In this document: piece after piece, positions 1 through 9,345 of the stretch | Position numbering within the stretch: position 1 is the stretch's first letter | How the letters are laid out: every line of letters starts with the position of its first letter | Origin: Caecitellus pseudoparvulus | Taxonomy: Eukaryota; Bigyra: Bicosoecida | Direction: 5' to 3' | DNA length: 64,000 bases | Assembly: GCA_965644315.1 (NCBI GenBank) | Contig: CBFFRQ010000087.1 | Span: 62,001 to 126,000, forward strand | Translations under genes and position numbers: made by a program | Notes under the pieces: generated by a model | What the model saw: only the letters and a program-made list of their open reading frames with translations | The model's database searches: none | Told to the model about the DNA's origin: nothing

Positions 1-675
1 GCGCCGTGGAACTGGGTGGGTGCGCCGGCGCAGGCTTGCAGTGACTTCAAAAGCCGCACCTCCCCCGCTGCTCCACAGGTACCCAGCACCATCCTACACA
101 AAGTCTGCGGATCCTTCAACGTCCCTGATCGAGGTGACAGCGGTGGAAAAGGCGGTGTTGATCTACGTGCTTCCGACAGCCACCCGTCACGTAGTGCCCC
201 GCTGGCTGCGTTGGACATTGCTGAGCAAGAGTACCAACCCACCTGGCGCCGCCGCTCCCAGGGGCGAAGAGGCCGACCAAAGGTGCCCCCACGCCCCAAG
301 CCTGCTGCAGTGCAGGAGCCAGCCGTGGCGCATGGCGCAAAGCGCACAGCTCCTGCGACAACCGCTGCCCACGCCAAGGCCCTGCCTCGAGATGCCCTCA
401 TCCACTGCCGTTCGCCGACGGCATGCCTCGAAGCGCTGCTGGCGCAGGTTGATGTGCCCCCCACAGTCGTCAAGGCCCTCGTGCACTCGCGCCTGCGATA
501 CCCAGACGTGCTCAGTCACCTCGCCCGCCGGCAACCCGTGCAGCTGCTCGATGCCCTGCGCAACCTCCCAGGCATGACCCACCCAGACGCACTCCTCGTG
601 TTGTTTGCATTCCAGGCCTCCGGAAACCCCTGTTCTTGCCGACCTACACCTCCCCAGCCTCGTCATACGCCTTGA
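1..675 (+). CDS. 5'-truncated hypothetical protein (C-terminal part)
   Basis: The frame is open from the first base of the window to the TGA ending at 675, so the gene would start upstream. The first 130 codons are low-complexity and basic and may include an intron (a GT at 78 followed by several AGs). The last 75 or so codons look more like real protein: alternating amphipathic stretches such as ACLEALLAQVDVPPTVVKAL and RQPVQLLDALRNLPG would form a helical bundle. I do not recognise a family. Its last 32 coding bases overlap the tail of the convergent WW-domain gene on the other strand, which is tight but possible for convergent genes. It could also be an opposite-strand artefact, although most of it lies outside that gene. 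Confidence 0.35.
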   Translation, partial: APWNWVGAPAQACSDFKSRTSPAAPQVPSTILHKVCGSFNVPDRGDSGGKGGVDLRASDSHPSRSAPLAALDIAEQEYQPTWRRRSQGRRGRPKVPPRPKPAAVQEPAVAHGAKRTAPATTAAHAKALPRDALIHCRSPTACLEALLAQVDVPPTVVKALVHSRLRYPDVLSHLARRQPVQLLDALRNLPGMTHPDALLVLFAFQASGNPCSCRPTPPQPRHTP

Positions 676-3600
676 AGTCAGGGGGTGCCTGCCACGTTGA
701 CTGCCCCGTGGCCAGGTTTGCGTAGAAGTACGCCCCGGTCTCCTCGTCGAACAGCTCCATCCACACGTCGTCCTTCAAGATGTACCCCTCCCGCTCCCCA
801 TTCCGGTGGAAGTCCACCAACCCCTGCCCTGTCGCCCGCGCCGCCGACTCATGCGCGGAAATGGCGTGGTCGCCGCCTTGCGGAGCGGCTGCCGCCTCCA
901 GCACCATGCCCGCAACCTTGTACCCGAACAGGTCCGCCAGCACGTGGTGCATGTAGTAGTCGGCCTGTGCGCTGAAACCTGTGTTGAGTGTCTTGGGCGG
1001 CAAATCGCTCTCATCCGGCAAGGACGCCCCCACAACCACCTTGGTTGCGGGGTACAGCGCAGACCGTGGCTTGGCCTTGGGGTTGCTGCGCAGCCGCTCC
1101 GCTCTCTGCTTGGCAGCCAGGGCAGCCCCTAGGTCGACCACAGACGTGTCCCCTGTGGCGCTCTCCATCGTGTGGGTGCTGGTCTTGGGCACCTCCACCG
1201 CCATGCCCAGCACATCGCTGAGCTGTGCCTCGGCCACCTCCAACTGTGACGGCACGCGCCGCAGCCCCGCCACTGACCTGCGGCCTGGACTGGAGGTAGC
1301 GCTGCTCTCCGACTGGGCGTCCGCAGCCTGTGCCTTACTGCCCCACTCCCCCTCCGCACCAGGCTGACCGACAAAGGACACAGCCCGCGACAGTGCCTCC
1401 AGCTGCGCCATGTCTGCACGCACCTCTGCAGCTTGCTTGTAATCCGCGGCTGCCTGCTCAGCGGCTGCCAGGCGCTCTGCCTGCTGATCGGCCTCCCTCT
1501 CCCTGGTGGTGTCCAGGGTCAGGAGGCTCCTGCCCGAAGCCTGCGACAGTCGGCGCCGGAGTGGGCTCCGTGCAGGGCTGCTGCCGCCAGAGCTGGCCAG
1601 CCGCCCCAGGTCCCGGCTGCTGCCAGCACTCAGCGAAGCTGGTGGGCTGTCAGCTTCTTTCCCAGGCAGGCGCAAAGCCTCGCCTTGCTGAAGGTCCTGC
1701 GTGGCGTGAGGGGTCTCCTTGGCGTCACCCACCTGGTCGCGCAGCGATGCAGACTGCTGCTTGGGCCTTGACCCGGCCCCGGGTGCACCCGGCCCAACGC
1801 TCACATAATTGTCATCCTCATGGTCATCCACAGGGTGCAGTTGTCGGGGGCGGGGGGCTACGAAGCCTCCTCGAGGGGCCATGCGCCGCGCCCTGGCCCG
1901 CTCCCGCTCCCGCCGCAGCTGCGCGAATTTACCACCCGCACCCTCTCCCCGCGCCAGTGCGGCGGCCTTCACAGTGTCCACACGCCGCTCCACATTCACC
2001 TCTTCTGACAGCGCTGCCACTTCAGCCCTCAGGGCCTCGTCTGGATCCTTGGAAGCAGCCGCTTGAGGGGCGGGTGTCTTGTAGTTGCCGGGGCGGCGCC
2101 GCTTGCAGCAGCTGCCGCAGCCACAGCAGCCCTCCAGCGTGGCTGCGACGGACAGCCCACAGTCCATGCACACCTCTTGGGCAATAAGGCAGAGCGATCG
2201 GGTCGCCAGGCACAGTGATTCGCCACAAGCTGCCAGGCATGCAGTCAGCCTGCCGAGACTCCGCGCATACCACACGCGCGCCTTGAGGTGCACACGGGCA
2301 GCACATACCCCGCAGCGCTTGCTGCACGCTGCTCCCCACGCACGTGCGAGCCTCTGACATGCCTTGCCGCACTCCCCAGAAGTGCACCACGCCACATTGT
2401 CCTGGGCGTTGAAGCACGCGTGTTCGCACCAGCCAGAAGTGTACGCACAGCAGCGCTGGCAGCCAACGCCACAACGGCGCACGAGGATCCGGTCATTCAC
2501 CTCGGGACGCTTGATGCGGATTGGCGGAGCCCCGCACAGCATGGGGAACTTAATCACGATGTGGCTGGATCGCTCCCCCCTCGCCACGGCTGCCTGCATG
2601 CGCAGCCGCTCCAGCGTCTCGAACTCGCCCAAGCTGCCGTCCGCATTGACCAGCGCAGCCCACACTTTACCTGCTGCATGTGCTGAAGGCAGGTACTTGG
2701 CCTTTTCCCGCTCGGTCCGTGCAGCGCTGGCTGTCACCGGACCTGGCGCCGGAGGGGGTCGCATCGGCGCGGTGGAGTGGCTGGAGCGCGCAGAGGCACG
2801 TGGCGTGCTGAATACGTCTGTTCTCGGGTCTGCCTCTTTCTTAGCACCTGTGGTCGAGAGAGCTTCCGCAGACCGCGCCAAGGGCGGGTGCTGCTTCGAG
2901 TCAGGTATGGACTCGATGGGTTGCGGCGGCTCAATGAGTCGCTGCCCCTGGGCGATGAGGACTCCCGTGAACAGGCAAGGTGCCTGCACGACGCCAGAGC
3001 TCACACCCACTCCAGACGCCGCATGCACCAGCACAAGCTGGGCAATGTCCATGGAAGACTTCACACAGCGTGCTCCATGGGGCGCCGGATGTGACCGGGC
3101 GTACCCTGCAATCAGCGGGATGTGTGTGTTGGTGGGCATGTAGAAGTCCACCGCTCCCTCCCTCTGCTTCCGTTCGTTGCGTGTGACCAGAGACTGGTAG
3201 TAGGAGAAGGCAAAAGCGGCCCCCACATACGCAGTCGTATTTTGCAGGGCGAGGAATGGGCGCGTCTCACGTTCCGCTGCCACTTTGCGGTGAAAGATCT
3301 CCGCCACGACCTTCGAGCGGGCCACATCGTCCAGCTCCCGGACGATGCGAGCGTCTTGCAGGACGTCTTTCAGCGTGTCCAGCTTCACAGCAGTCAGGTC
3401 CAGCACGCCGTTCTCCTTCATGGCTAGCGCCAGCTCCGCAGCCAGCGCATCGCTCTGCTCATGCAACTTGCGCTCCACGAGGCTGCGTGCCTCCGTCTCC
3501 CCAGTGCGCTCAGCCTCCTGCACCTCCGCATCTTCCGCGCCCTCCTGCAGCTCCCGCAGGGGGTCGTCGTAGCCCAGGCGCACGCGCTCGGCAGCTGACA

Positions 3601-5101
3601 TCCGCCTCATGCGCTTGTCCTCCACAATGATGCCTTGAGACTTCGCGACGACGCTGGCTTGACCCAGCTGCACCTCCGTCGGGCCCAGGACGGTGCTTGG
3701 CCGAGATGACACGTGCGTGCCGCCCGTCCTCGGGCGGGCGCTCAGCGCCACCTCACCCCCAATCGCCATGGGGTCTGCGCCGTCTTGCACAGTGAAAACG
3801 CCGACCTCAGAGGCCGCCGACGTCGCGCGTGGGCGGGGAGTGGGAACAGCCAGAGCGCCCTGCGCGCCGCTTGGCGCCGACACGCTTGCCCTCGGCATGC
3901 TCCGCAGCGATGAGGCCCGCACTGGGGTGTGCAGCTGCCTCCCCGCCTGCATCTGGCTTGTGCTCACAGTGCGAGTCAAGGGTGGGCGCTCTTGGCCCAA
4001 CGGCAGCGAGCTGAAATCCCACTGGGCTGGGTCCAGCACGTGCATGTCTCGTGGTGGCGCGGTGGAGACGCTCGTGATGCTGCCAAACTGGAAAGGTCGG
4101 CACACCTCACTGACGGCCTCCAGCATCAACACACGAGCAGCAATCATGCGGGCGTGCTCGCTCGAGAATGAAGCCGGCAACAGCTGGGTTCGCTGGCTGG
4201 AGTGGAACTGCTGCCAGAACGCCTGCCCAAAGATCTTCCGTTGCACGCTCCGCTGCAGCCGGATGAGTGGGTAGGCCAGCACTGGGTACCGAAAGCAGAG
4301 GTCCACAAACGCTTGCACTTTGTGGTACTCGTGGTCTGACCAGAGGCGTGCCAGCAGCATGCGGCAGAAGGGCTCCATGGAATCGTTGGTCAGGTACCTC
4401 AGCAGCCCCCGCACCAGCTCCACGTTCATGTGGTACACCGCGTGGTCGCCTCCCACCACCTTAGCAAATTTGTACACCAACGATACGAAGTCCAGCGCAC
4501 AGAACTCTGAGAGAATCAGCACCGCATCTTCGAAGTACACACGCTGCCTGCCTTTGGCGATGTCCATGACCAGCGCTCGCAGGAGACGGCGGTTCTCCGC
4601 AGCGAACTGCCCGAAGAAGCGCTTCAGCTTCACGGTGCCAAGGGCTTCGTCCACGGGTGAGCACAGCTTTTGAAACAGGCGCGTCAGCATGGTTGCCGTA
4701 ATGCCAAGGCCTGCACATCGCTCTTGAATGCGCTTCCACTTCTTGGCCTGGATGATGTGCTCTGGGACAAACGGTAGCACCTTGTACAGGCACGGGCCGT
4801 AGGGAACGGCGATCAAGAAGGGGTCGTCGGGTGTGTACGTCTTCAACGGGTCGTACTCCTCCACTGAGCACTTCAGCCGCCGCACTTCGAACCATTGGTG
4901 CCGAAGCCACTCTGTGCAAGTGTCTGCCTCCTGCTTCACTCCGAAGGCGTTGTCCTCAGGGGCGGCATCCGTGGATGCTTGATCACCCACATCATCTCTG
5001 CACTTGGCTTCCCCGCCATGGGACGCCGCCGGGGCTCCCACTTGAGCTGGAGCCACCCTGGCACTTGCCAGTGACTCTGCTGCGCCGTCCTCAGCACTCA
5101 T
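644..5101 (-). CDS. Large Cys-cluster and WW-domain protein, 1485 aa
   Basis: One uninterrupted frame of 1,485 codons from ATG at 5101. Residues about 60-330 are a well-folded-looking helical region without low complexity (for example KLKRFFGQFAAENRRLLRAL) that recalls paired EF-hand-like helices but lacks clear calcium loops. Residues about 330-560 and 1020-1390 are charged, Ser/Ala-rich and probably disordered or coiled. Between about 874 and 1005 lies a dense cysteine cluster (about 23 Cys in 120 residues, including CCGCGSCCKRRR). The C-terminus carries a clear WW domain (VWMELFDEETGAYFYANLAT then W..PP), which binds proline motifs. A cytoplasmic scaffold role is inference; no enzyme motif is visible. 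Other short ORFs inside it are shadows. The 5' neighbour on the same strand starts 230 bp upstream. Confidence 0.75.
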   Translation of the reverse strand: MSAEDGAAESLASARVAPAQVGAPAASHGGEAKCRDDVGDQASTDAAPEDNAFGVKQEADTCTEWLRHQWFEVRRLKCSVEEYDPLKTYTPDDPFLIAVPYGPCLYKVLPFVPEHIIQAKKWKRIQERCAGLGITATMLTRLFQKLCSPVDEALGTVKLKRFFGQFAAENRRLLRALVMDIAKGRQRVYFEDAVLILSEFCALDFVSLVYKFAKVVGGDHAVYHMNVELVRGLLRYLTNDSMEPFCRMLLARLWSDHEYHKVQAFVDLCFRYPVLAYPLIRLQRSVQRKIFGQAFWQQFHSSQRTQLLPASFSSEHARMIAARVLMLEAVSEVCRPFQFGSITSVSTAPPRDMHVLDPAQWDFSSLPLGQERPPLTRTVSTSQMQAGRQLHTPVRASSLRSMPRASVSAPSGAQGALAVPTPRPRATSAASEVGVFTVQDGADPMAIGGEVALSARPRTGGTHVSSRPSTVLGPTEVQLGQASVVAKSQGIIVEDKRMRRMSAAERVRLGYDDPLRELQEGAEDAEVQEAERTGETEARSLVERKLHEQSDALAAELALAMKENGVLDLTAVKLDTLKDVLQDARIVRELDDVARSKVVAEIFHRKVAAERETRPFLALQNTTAYVGAAFAFSYYQSLVTRNERKQREGAVDFYMPTNTHIPLIAGYARSHPAPHGARCVKSSMDIAQLVLVHAASGVGVSSGVVQAPCLFTGVLIAQGQRLIEPPQPIESIPDSKQHPPLARSAEALSTTGAKKEADPRTDVFSTPRASARSSHSTAPMRPPPAPGPVTASAARTEREKAKYLPSAHAAGKVWAALVNADGSLGEFETLERLRMQAAVARGERSSHIVIKFPMLCGAPPIRIKRPEVNDRILVRRCGVGCQRCCAYTSGWCEHACFNAQDNVAWCTSGECGKACQRLARAWGAACSKRCGVCAARVHLKARVWYARSLGRLTACLAACGESLCLATRSLCLIAQEVCMDCGLSVAATLEGCCGCGSCCKRRRPGNYKTPAPQAAASKDPDEALRAEVAALSEEVNVERRVDTVKAAALARGEGAGGKFAQLRRERERARARRMAPRGGFVAPRPRQLHPVDDHEDDNYVSVGPGAPGAGSRPKQQSASLRDQVGDAKETPHATQDLQQGEALRLPGKEADSPPASLSAGSSRDLGRLASSGGSSPARSPLRRRLSQASGRSLLTLDTTREREADQQAERLAAAEQAAADYKQAAEVRADMAQLEALSRAVSFVGQPGAEGEWGSKAQAADAQSESSATSSPGRRSVAGLRRVPSQLEVAEAQLSDVLGMAVEVPKTSTHTMESATGDTSVVDLGAALAAKQRAERLRSNPKAKPRSALYPATKVVVGASLPDESDLPPKTLNTGFSAQADYYMHHVLADLFGYKVAGMVLEAAAAPQGGDHAISAHESAARATGQGLVDFHRNGEREGYILKDDVWMELFDEETGAYFYANLATGQSTWQAPPDFKAYDEAGEV

Positions 5102-5334
5102 GCCTGCCCCCGTACTTGCGACGTTGTGGGAAGCAGGTCGAATTCTACCGTTCGGAGGGCGCTGAATTACGACGAGTCGTGCACCTGAGCTTGAAGCCCG
5201 TGTCTGTCGGAGCTACAACGAGGTATGTGGCGCCGTGCCGAAACTGAAACGCGAAACGCGAAACGCAACGCAAGGCACAACAAAGGACGAGCACCAAGAG
5301 CTGCCGAAAGCCACTGAGCACATAAAAAAGCTCT

Positions 5335-8300
5335 TTAAGGCTGCACTGCAGCAGTTCCCTTAGAGTCGCCTTGTTTGTGTCGAGTCGTGGGAGCTGTGCC
5401 AGCCCGGCCTGCCCTGGACGATGACACCCGCAATCTGGCATCAGAGGTCACCTGCCGCACCGCCGTGTCATGACAAATGACCATGAGCTCTGCATAGGCA
5501 CACATGAGTGACAGCTGTTCGGCGTGCACTTCTGTGAAGAGCTTCTCCTGGGCAGCCTCACGCTCCTCCGCACGCTGCCTGCGCCTGGACTTGCGCCCTG
5601 ACGTGTCCGGGCGCTGCCCAGATACCTGCGGCACAGGGCTCGTCGAGGGGGGCGGGATTGGCCCTGCAGAGGTATCCAGTGTCGCTCCCTCCACTTCAGC
5701 CACGTCCACAGAGCCGATGGTGCCTGCAGTGGATGTTCCGGGGGCCGCGCCACCCCCCTTGCGGTGCATGAGTTGCGCGAACCAGCCCGAAGCAGGCTGC
5801 GGCACCTCATGCCCCGCTAAGAACAGTGCTGGCAGGATTTCACGGCCCATGGCCTGAGATGAATGGTGCCAGCGCCCTGTGATGCGCTGCAGCGTGTCGG
5901 CAGCCAGCGGGTACGGCACGAGTCCCTTGCCTGAGCGGTCCACGGCGCCCAGACTCGTGGCGCAGCGCAGCAGGCGAGGCTCCGACTCAGGAGCCTGCAT
6001 GAGGCCAAAAGACAAGTAGTTCGCGACATCCTCCCACGTGGGCTCTGACGGGGCAGGGCATGTCGCCTGGAAGTCCCGTGTCCAGGTTCGCAGGGGGGGC
6101 GTGATGGGGGGCGGGTAGAGAGCTGTCGGCAGGACTGACAGGTTGTGTGTCGTGGACGGGTCCAGCCCCAACTGCCTGAGGCGGGTCAAGCCCATGATCA
6201 GGCAGCGCCAGGTGCACTCCTCCACACGCCCGCCCAGCGCTGCCATGAGCAGGAGCACGTGGGGTGTCGGCGGGGCGCCGGCGAGACTGGTCAGAACAGA
6301 GTGCGCGACAGAGTCCACCGCTTCATCCAGGACGTAGTGCAAGGACAGAAACTCGTAGAAGAACTCATGCAGCGGCATGAGCGTCACTCGGAAGGCTGCC
6401 TTGAGCTCACCAGCGGAGAAGTGCACAGCCTCCGCGTCCGGTGGTGTCCCTCCCTCCCCGTCAGCGGTGGACGCTGGGGACGGGGACCGAGCGCCCACGT
6501 CCCCGGACACCGAGGGGCCGCCTGCAGAAGCGAGCGCCGATGCCCGTGACATGGCTTGCCACTCCACCCACTTCACGCGGGCCTCCAGCTCCCGCTGTTC
6601 ATGCGCGAGCTTCGCACCCATCACCTCGTGCACCAGCTTGACGGCGTTGCCGAGGGACAGCTCCCGCGGCAGGGCAGGCAGGCGCCGACCTCCAAACGTC
6701 TCCCACATGCCTTCAGCGAAGCGTTTCGCCAGGGCACCGCGGTCAGCAGCACTGCCCTGCAAGGCCGCAGCGCTGCGCACACCCCCGTGCACGGACAGCC
6801 CTGCAGCGGACCGTGGTGACCTGGTGGGGGCAGACGAGTCGCTCTCCCTCCAGCACAGCAACGACCACGCATCAGGCACCTCTTGCGGCACCTGCGCCTT
6901 GGCGGACTGCGCGGAGGCATGGCTCATGACTTGCTCACTGCCCTCTTCCAGTGACAGCACGCCGCCCACTGTGCTGTGCCGGGCACCCTGCGCGCCACCC
7001 CAGCTGTCCAGCGCATGCGGAAACACGTGCAGCACCTGCCCCCGCCACTCTAGCAACACCTCCACCAGCTCGCCCACGAACACCTCCCGCTCCGCACGCC
7101 CCTTCGCCAACAACGGCTTGTACGTACTTGACGTGCCGCCGTCGAAGTCGCTGAGAGCGTCGTTAAACGACGCTTGCAGCGCATGCAGCAGCCACACGCC
7201 TTGCTGGCCAGCGGCTGACACTTCAGCGGCGCTGCGCACACGGTGCAGGTCTTCGGGGAAGAACTGCGCTGACGACTGCCCCCTGCCGCTGCCCTCCGCC
7301 ACGTCCACGGCGGAGTATGACATGGTGTGCCAAATGTCAGTCAAGGCGGCACCAGCTGTGTCATGGGTAGTGCCTGATATCTCAGACTGGCGGCCTCCGG
7401 CGCCTTCGCCCGGGGCAGCGGAGGCGATGGCAGTTGACGCCGCGCTCCACGCTTGGGGGGGCAAGGACTCGGCCTCTGCACCCGCATGGGCCACGGCAGG
7501 CTCACCCTCAGAGTCACCATCATCCTCATGGCCCGTGGCGTTGCCAGCCTCATCCCCCCCAGCAGGGGCTCGCGTCTGGCCTGGGGCAGGCGGCAGCAGT
7601 GGCGGCGCAGCCAGGTGTGCCAAGTGCCCCCCCACCCCATCCCCACACGGCACCACGCTCACGCTTTCTCCACGACCAACCAGGGAGGTGTGGGCAGACG
7701 GCATGCCCTCCTCGCCGTCCCCCCCCACCAACACCTGCAGCACTGCAGTGGACAGGCGCCCCTCCTGCTGCTTCTGCTCGCCGCCCCCACCGCGACTCGC
7801 CTGCCTGCCCTGCCACTCCAGCCGACTGTACACAGGAGGTGAGATGTCTGACGTCAGGAAGCCCTGCAAGGGGCCGCCTTGCTTGCGCACATACCCGGGC
7901 AGCTTCGGCTGCACCCCCACGAAATGCCGCCGCGCCAACTCCAAGTGCCCGAACCGGCGGGAGATGCGCCCGCTCTGCCCCTTCATGTTGCGCAGCTCGT
8001 CCACTTCCTGGTGCAGCACTGCCAGACGACGGCGTGTGTCCCGCAGAGCCCGCTTCAACTCCGTGTTCCGACGCGCCACACGCCGACCATCCTCCTCCGC
8101 CTCCTCCTCGGCCACCGCCTGTGCCTGCAGCAGGTCCTTGATGCCGATGGCGTCCAACATGCCCTGCAAGCGCGCTGCAGACGCCTCTGCTGCTTCTGCC
8201 CGTGCAGTGGCAGCGGCAGCCTCAGCCTGGCTCTGCGTCAGTGCGTGGGACATGTGCCCCAGCATGTGCAGTGTAACCCGCAGTCGCTGCTGCAGTGCCT

Positions 8301-8835
8301 GCACACAGGTGCGAAAGGGAACCCGCTTCACCTGAGACGGGCTGCCCTGCACGCTGGTGGAGTCACCCGACAGGCACAAGTCCTCCACCGTCTCCTGCAG
8401 CAGCCGCAGGAACTCAGCCTCCTCCCCCACAGCCCACCGTGGCAACTCCCCCAGCACCTCCAGTGCAGCGTGTGCTGCACACACGCCGGCATCGGACAGC
8501 GCCAAGCTGCCAAGGTCCCAGGGAACCACACATGCAGTGGACGGGCTGTCCACCTCCCCTCCTGCCTCCAGGCTGGCACTGGAAGCAGTTGTGGATGCCC
8601 CCTTCCCCAACGCCAGCCGCCGACCAGCAATCTGGCCCAGCCCGGCAGACAGCCCTTCCTCGCCATGCCGGTTCAACAGGGCGTGCCACAGGCGCATACC
8701 TAGCTGCTCACTATCCCCATTGTCTCCTGTGTCGCTTTCTGCAGTCACGCCCTGCCTTGCCTCGGCGTTCCGCAGCGCGTGCCGTGCCTCCACAAGCTGT
8801 CGCTGGGCCACCAAAAAACGCCCTTCCGTTGCCAT
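5335..8835 (-). CDS. Coiled-coil hypothetical protein, about 1166 aa
   Basis: A single long frame. An in-frame ATG at 8871 exists, but the ATG at 8835 (MATEGRF...) gives a better start because the codons before it look untranslated. Residues about 170-290 form a strong coiled coil rich in Ala, Glu and Arg (for example AEEEAEEDGRRVARRNTELK). Long disordered Gly/Ser/Ala tracts follow (about 350-560). Two compact segments without low complexity (about 560-800 and 840-1020, with FHVTLMPLHEFFYEFLSLHY-like helical text) suggest folded domains I do not recognise. No signal peptide or membrane segment. It lies head-to-tail with the WW-domain gene downstream, but a separate stop and start and 233 bp between them argue for two genes. 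Function unknown. Confidence 0.65.
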   Translation of the reverse strand: MATEGRFLVAQRQLVEARHALRNAEARQGVTAESDTGDNGDSEQLGMRLWHALLNRHGEEGLSAGLGQIAGRRLALGKGASTTASSASLEAGGEVDSPSTACVVPWDLGSLALSDAGVCAAHAALEVLGELPRWAVGEEAEFLRLLQETVEDLCLSGDSTSVQGSPSQVKRVPFRTCVQALQQRLRVTLHMLGHMSHALTQSQAEAAAATARAEAAEASAARLQGMLDAIGIKDLLQAQAVAEEEAEEDGRRVARRNTELKRALRDTRRRLAVLHQEVDELRNMKGQSGRISRRFGHLELARRHFVGVQPKLPGYVRKQGGPLQGFLTSDISPPVYSRLEWQGRQASRGGGGEQKQQEGRLSTAVLQVLVGGDGEEGMPSAHTSLVGRGESVSVVPCGDGVGGHLAHLAAPPLLPPAPGQTRAPAGGDEAGNATGHEDDGDSEGEPAVAHAGAEAESLPPQAWSAASTAIASAAPGEGAGGRQSEISGTTHDTAGAALTDIWHTMSYSAVDVAEGSGRGQSSAQFFPEDLHRVRSAAEVSAAGQQGVWLLHALQASFNDALSDFDGGTSSTYKPLLAKGRAEREVFVGELVEVLLEWRGQVLHVFPHALDSWGGAQGARHSTVGGVLSLEEGSEQVMSHASAQSAKAQVPQEVPDAWSLLCWRESDSSAPTRSPRSAAGLSVHGGVRSAAALQGSAADRGALAKRFAEGMWETFGGRRLPALPRELSLGNAVKLVHEVMGAKLAHEQRELEARVKWVEWQAMSRASALASAGGPSVSGDVGARSPSPASTADGEGGTPPDAEAVHFSAGELKAAFRVTLMPLHEFFYEFLSLHYVLDEAVDSVAHSVLTSLAGAPPTPHVLLLMAALGGRVEECTWRCLIMGLTRLRQLGLDPSTTHNLSVLPTALYPPPITPPLRTWTRDFQATCPAPSEPTWEDVANYLSFGLMQAPESEPRLLRCATSLGAVDRSGKGLVPYPLAADTLQRITGRWHHSSQAMGREILPALFLAGHEVPQPASGWFAQLMHRKGGGAAPGTSTAGTIGSVDVAEVEGATLDTSAGPIPPPSTSPVPQVSGQRPDTSGRKSRRRQRAEEREAAQEKLFTEVHAEQLSLMCAYAELMVICHDTAVRQVTSDARLRVSSSRAGRAGTAPTTRHKQGDSKGTAAVQP

Positions 8836-9345
8836 GCAGCGAGGGCGACTAGGGAGCCTTTGAGCATGCAAAAGTCAGCCCAGTCTCCAGAAGAGTGGGC
8901 TTCTTTTAAACCTTGCTGGGGACTTCTACCCGTCATGTTCAATCTGCCTCCCGGGCAGAGTTGACATCGAAGCTGCCTGGCGCACACACCCCCCTCACAG
9001 CACAAGCACGCTGCGTGCCTCATACACTGGCGCTGAGAGTGCAATGGCAAATTCCACAGACAAAAGAAGGTAAATGGACCTTGGTCCGCTTTCACATGGA
9101 GCTTAGTTTGCCCAACAGGAGCGCTGCAGACTGAAAGCCTCACACCTGCTGCTGAAAAACGCAGCCAATGCTGCCAAGGGGAACTAGGGGTTCGAATCCG
9201 GACTTGAAACCCAAAAATCGGCCGTGAAACTCGTGGGTGCAGAGCTACTTCCCCCAGTCCATCGGTTGACGCTGCGCCTGGCACCATTGTCGACAGAGGG
9301 TCAGCCAAGTCCTCTGCACACCTTGTGACTTCGGCTGCTAGGCAG
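8836..9345. promoter_or_regulatory. Divergent intergenic region, about 510 bp
   Basis: Lies between the divergent starts of the minus-strand coiled-coil gene (8835) and the plus-strand WW-PH gene (9346), so it should hold both promoters. No convincing TATA box, repeat or RNA gene is visible. A short minus-strand frame crosses it but covers exon 1 of the WW-PH gene antisense and lacks family features. Confidence 0.4.

Noticed and set aside
6377-8335. 652-codon plus-strand frame opposite the coiled-coil gene
   Set aside because: Ser/Pro/Cys-rich antisense of a GC-biased gene; no start context or domain, while the minus frame has a clear coiled coil.
9180-9205. tRNA T-arm-like sequence (ggggttcgaatccgg)
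   Set aside because: The flanking bases do not pair as a five-base T stem and no acceptor stem, D-arm or anticodon arm could be found around it on either strand.
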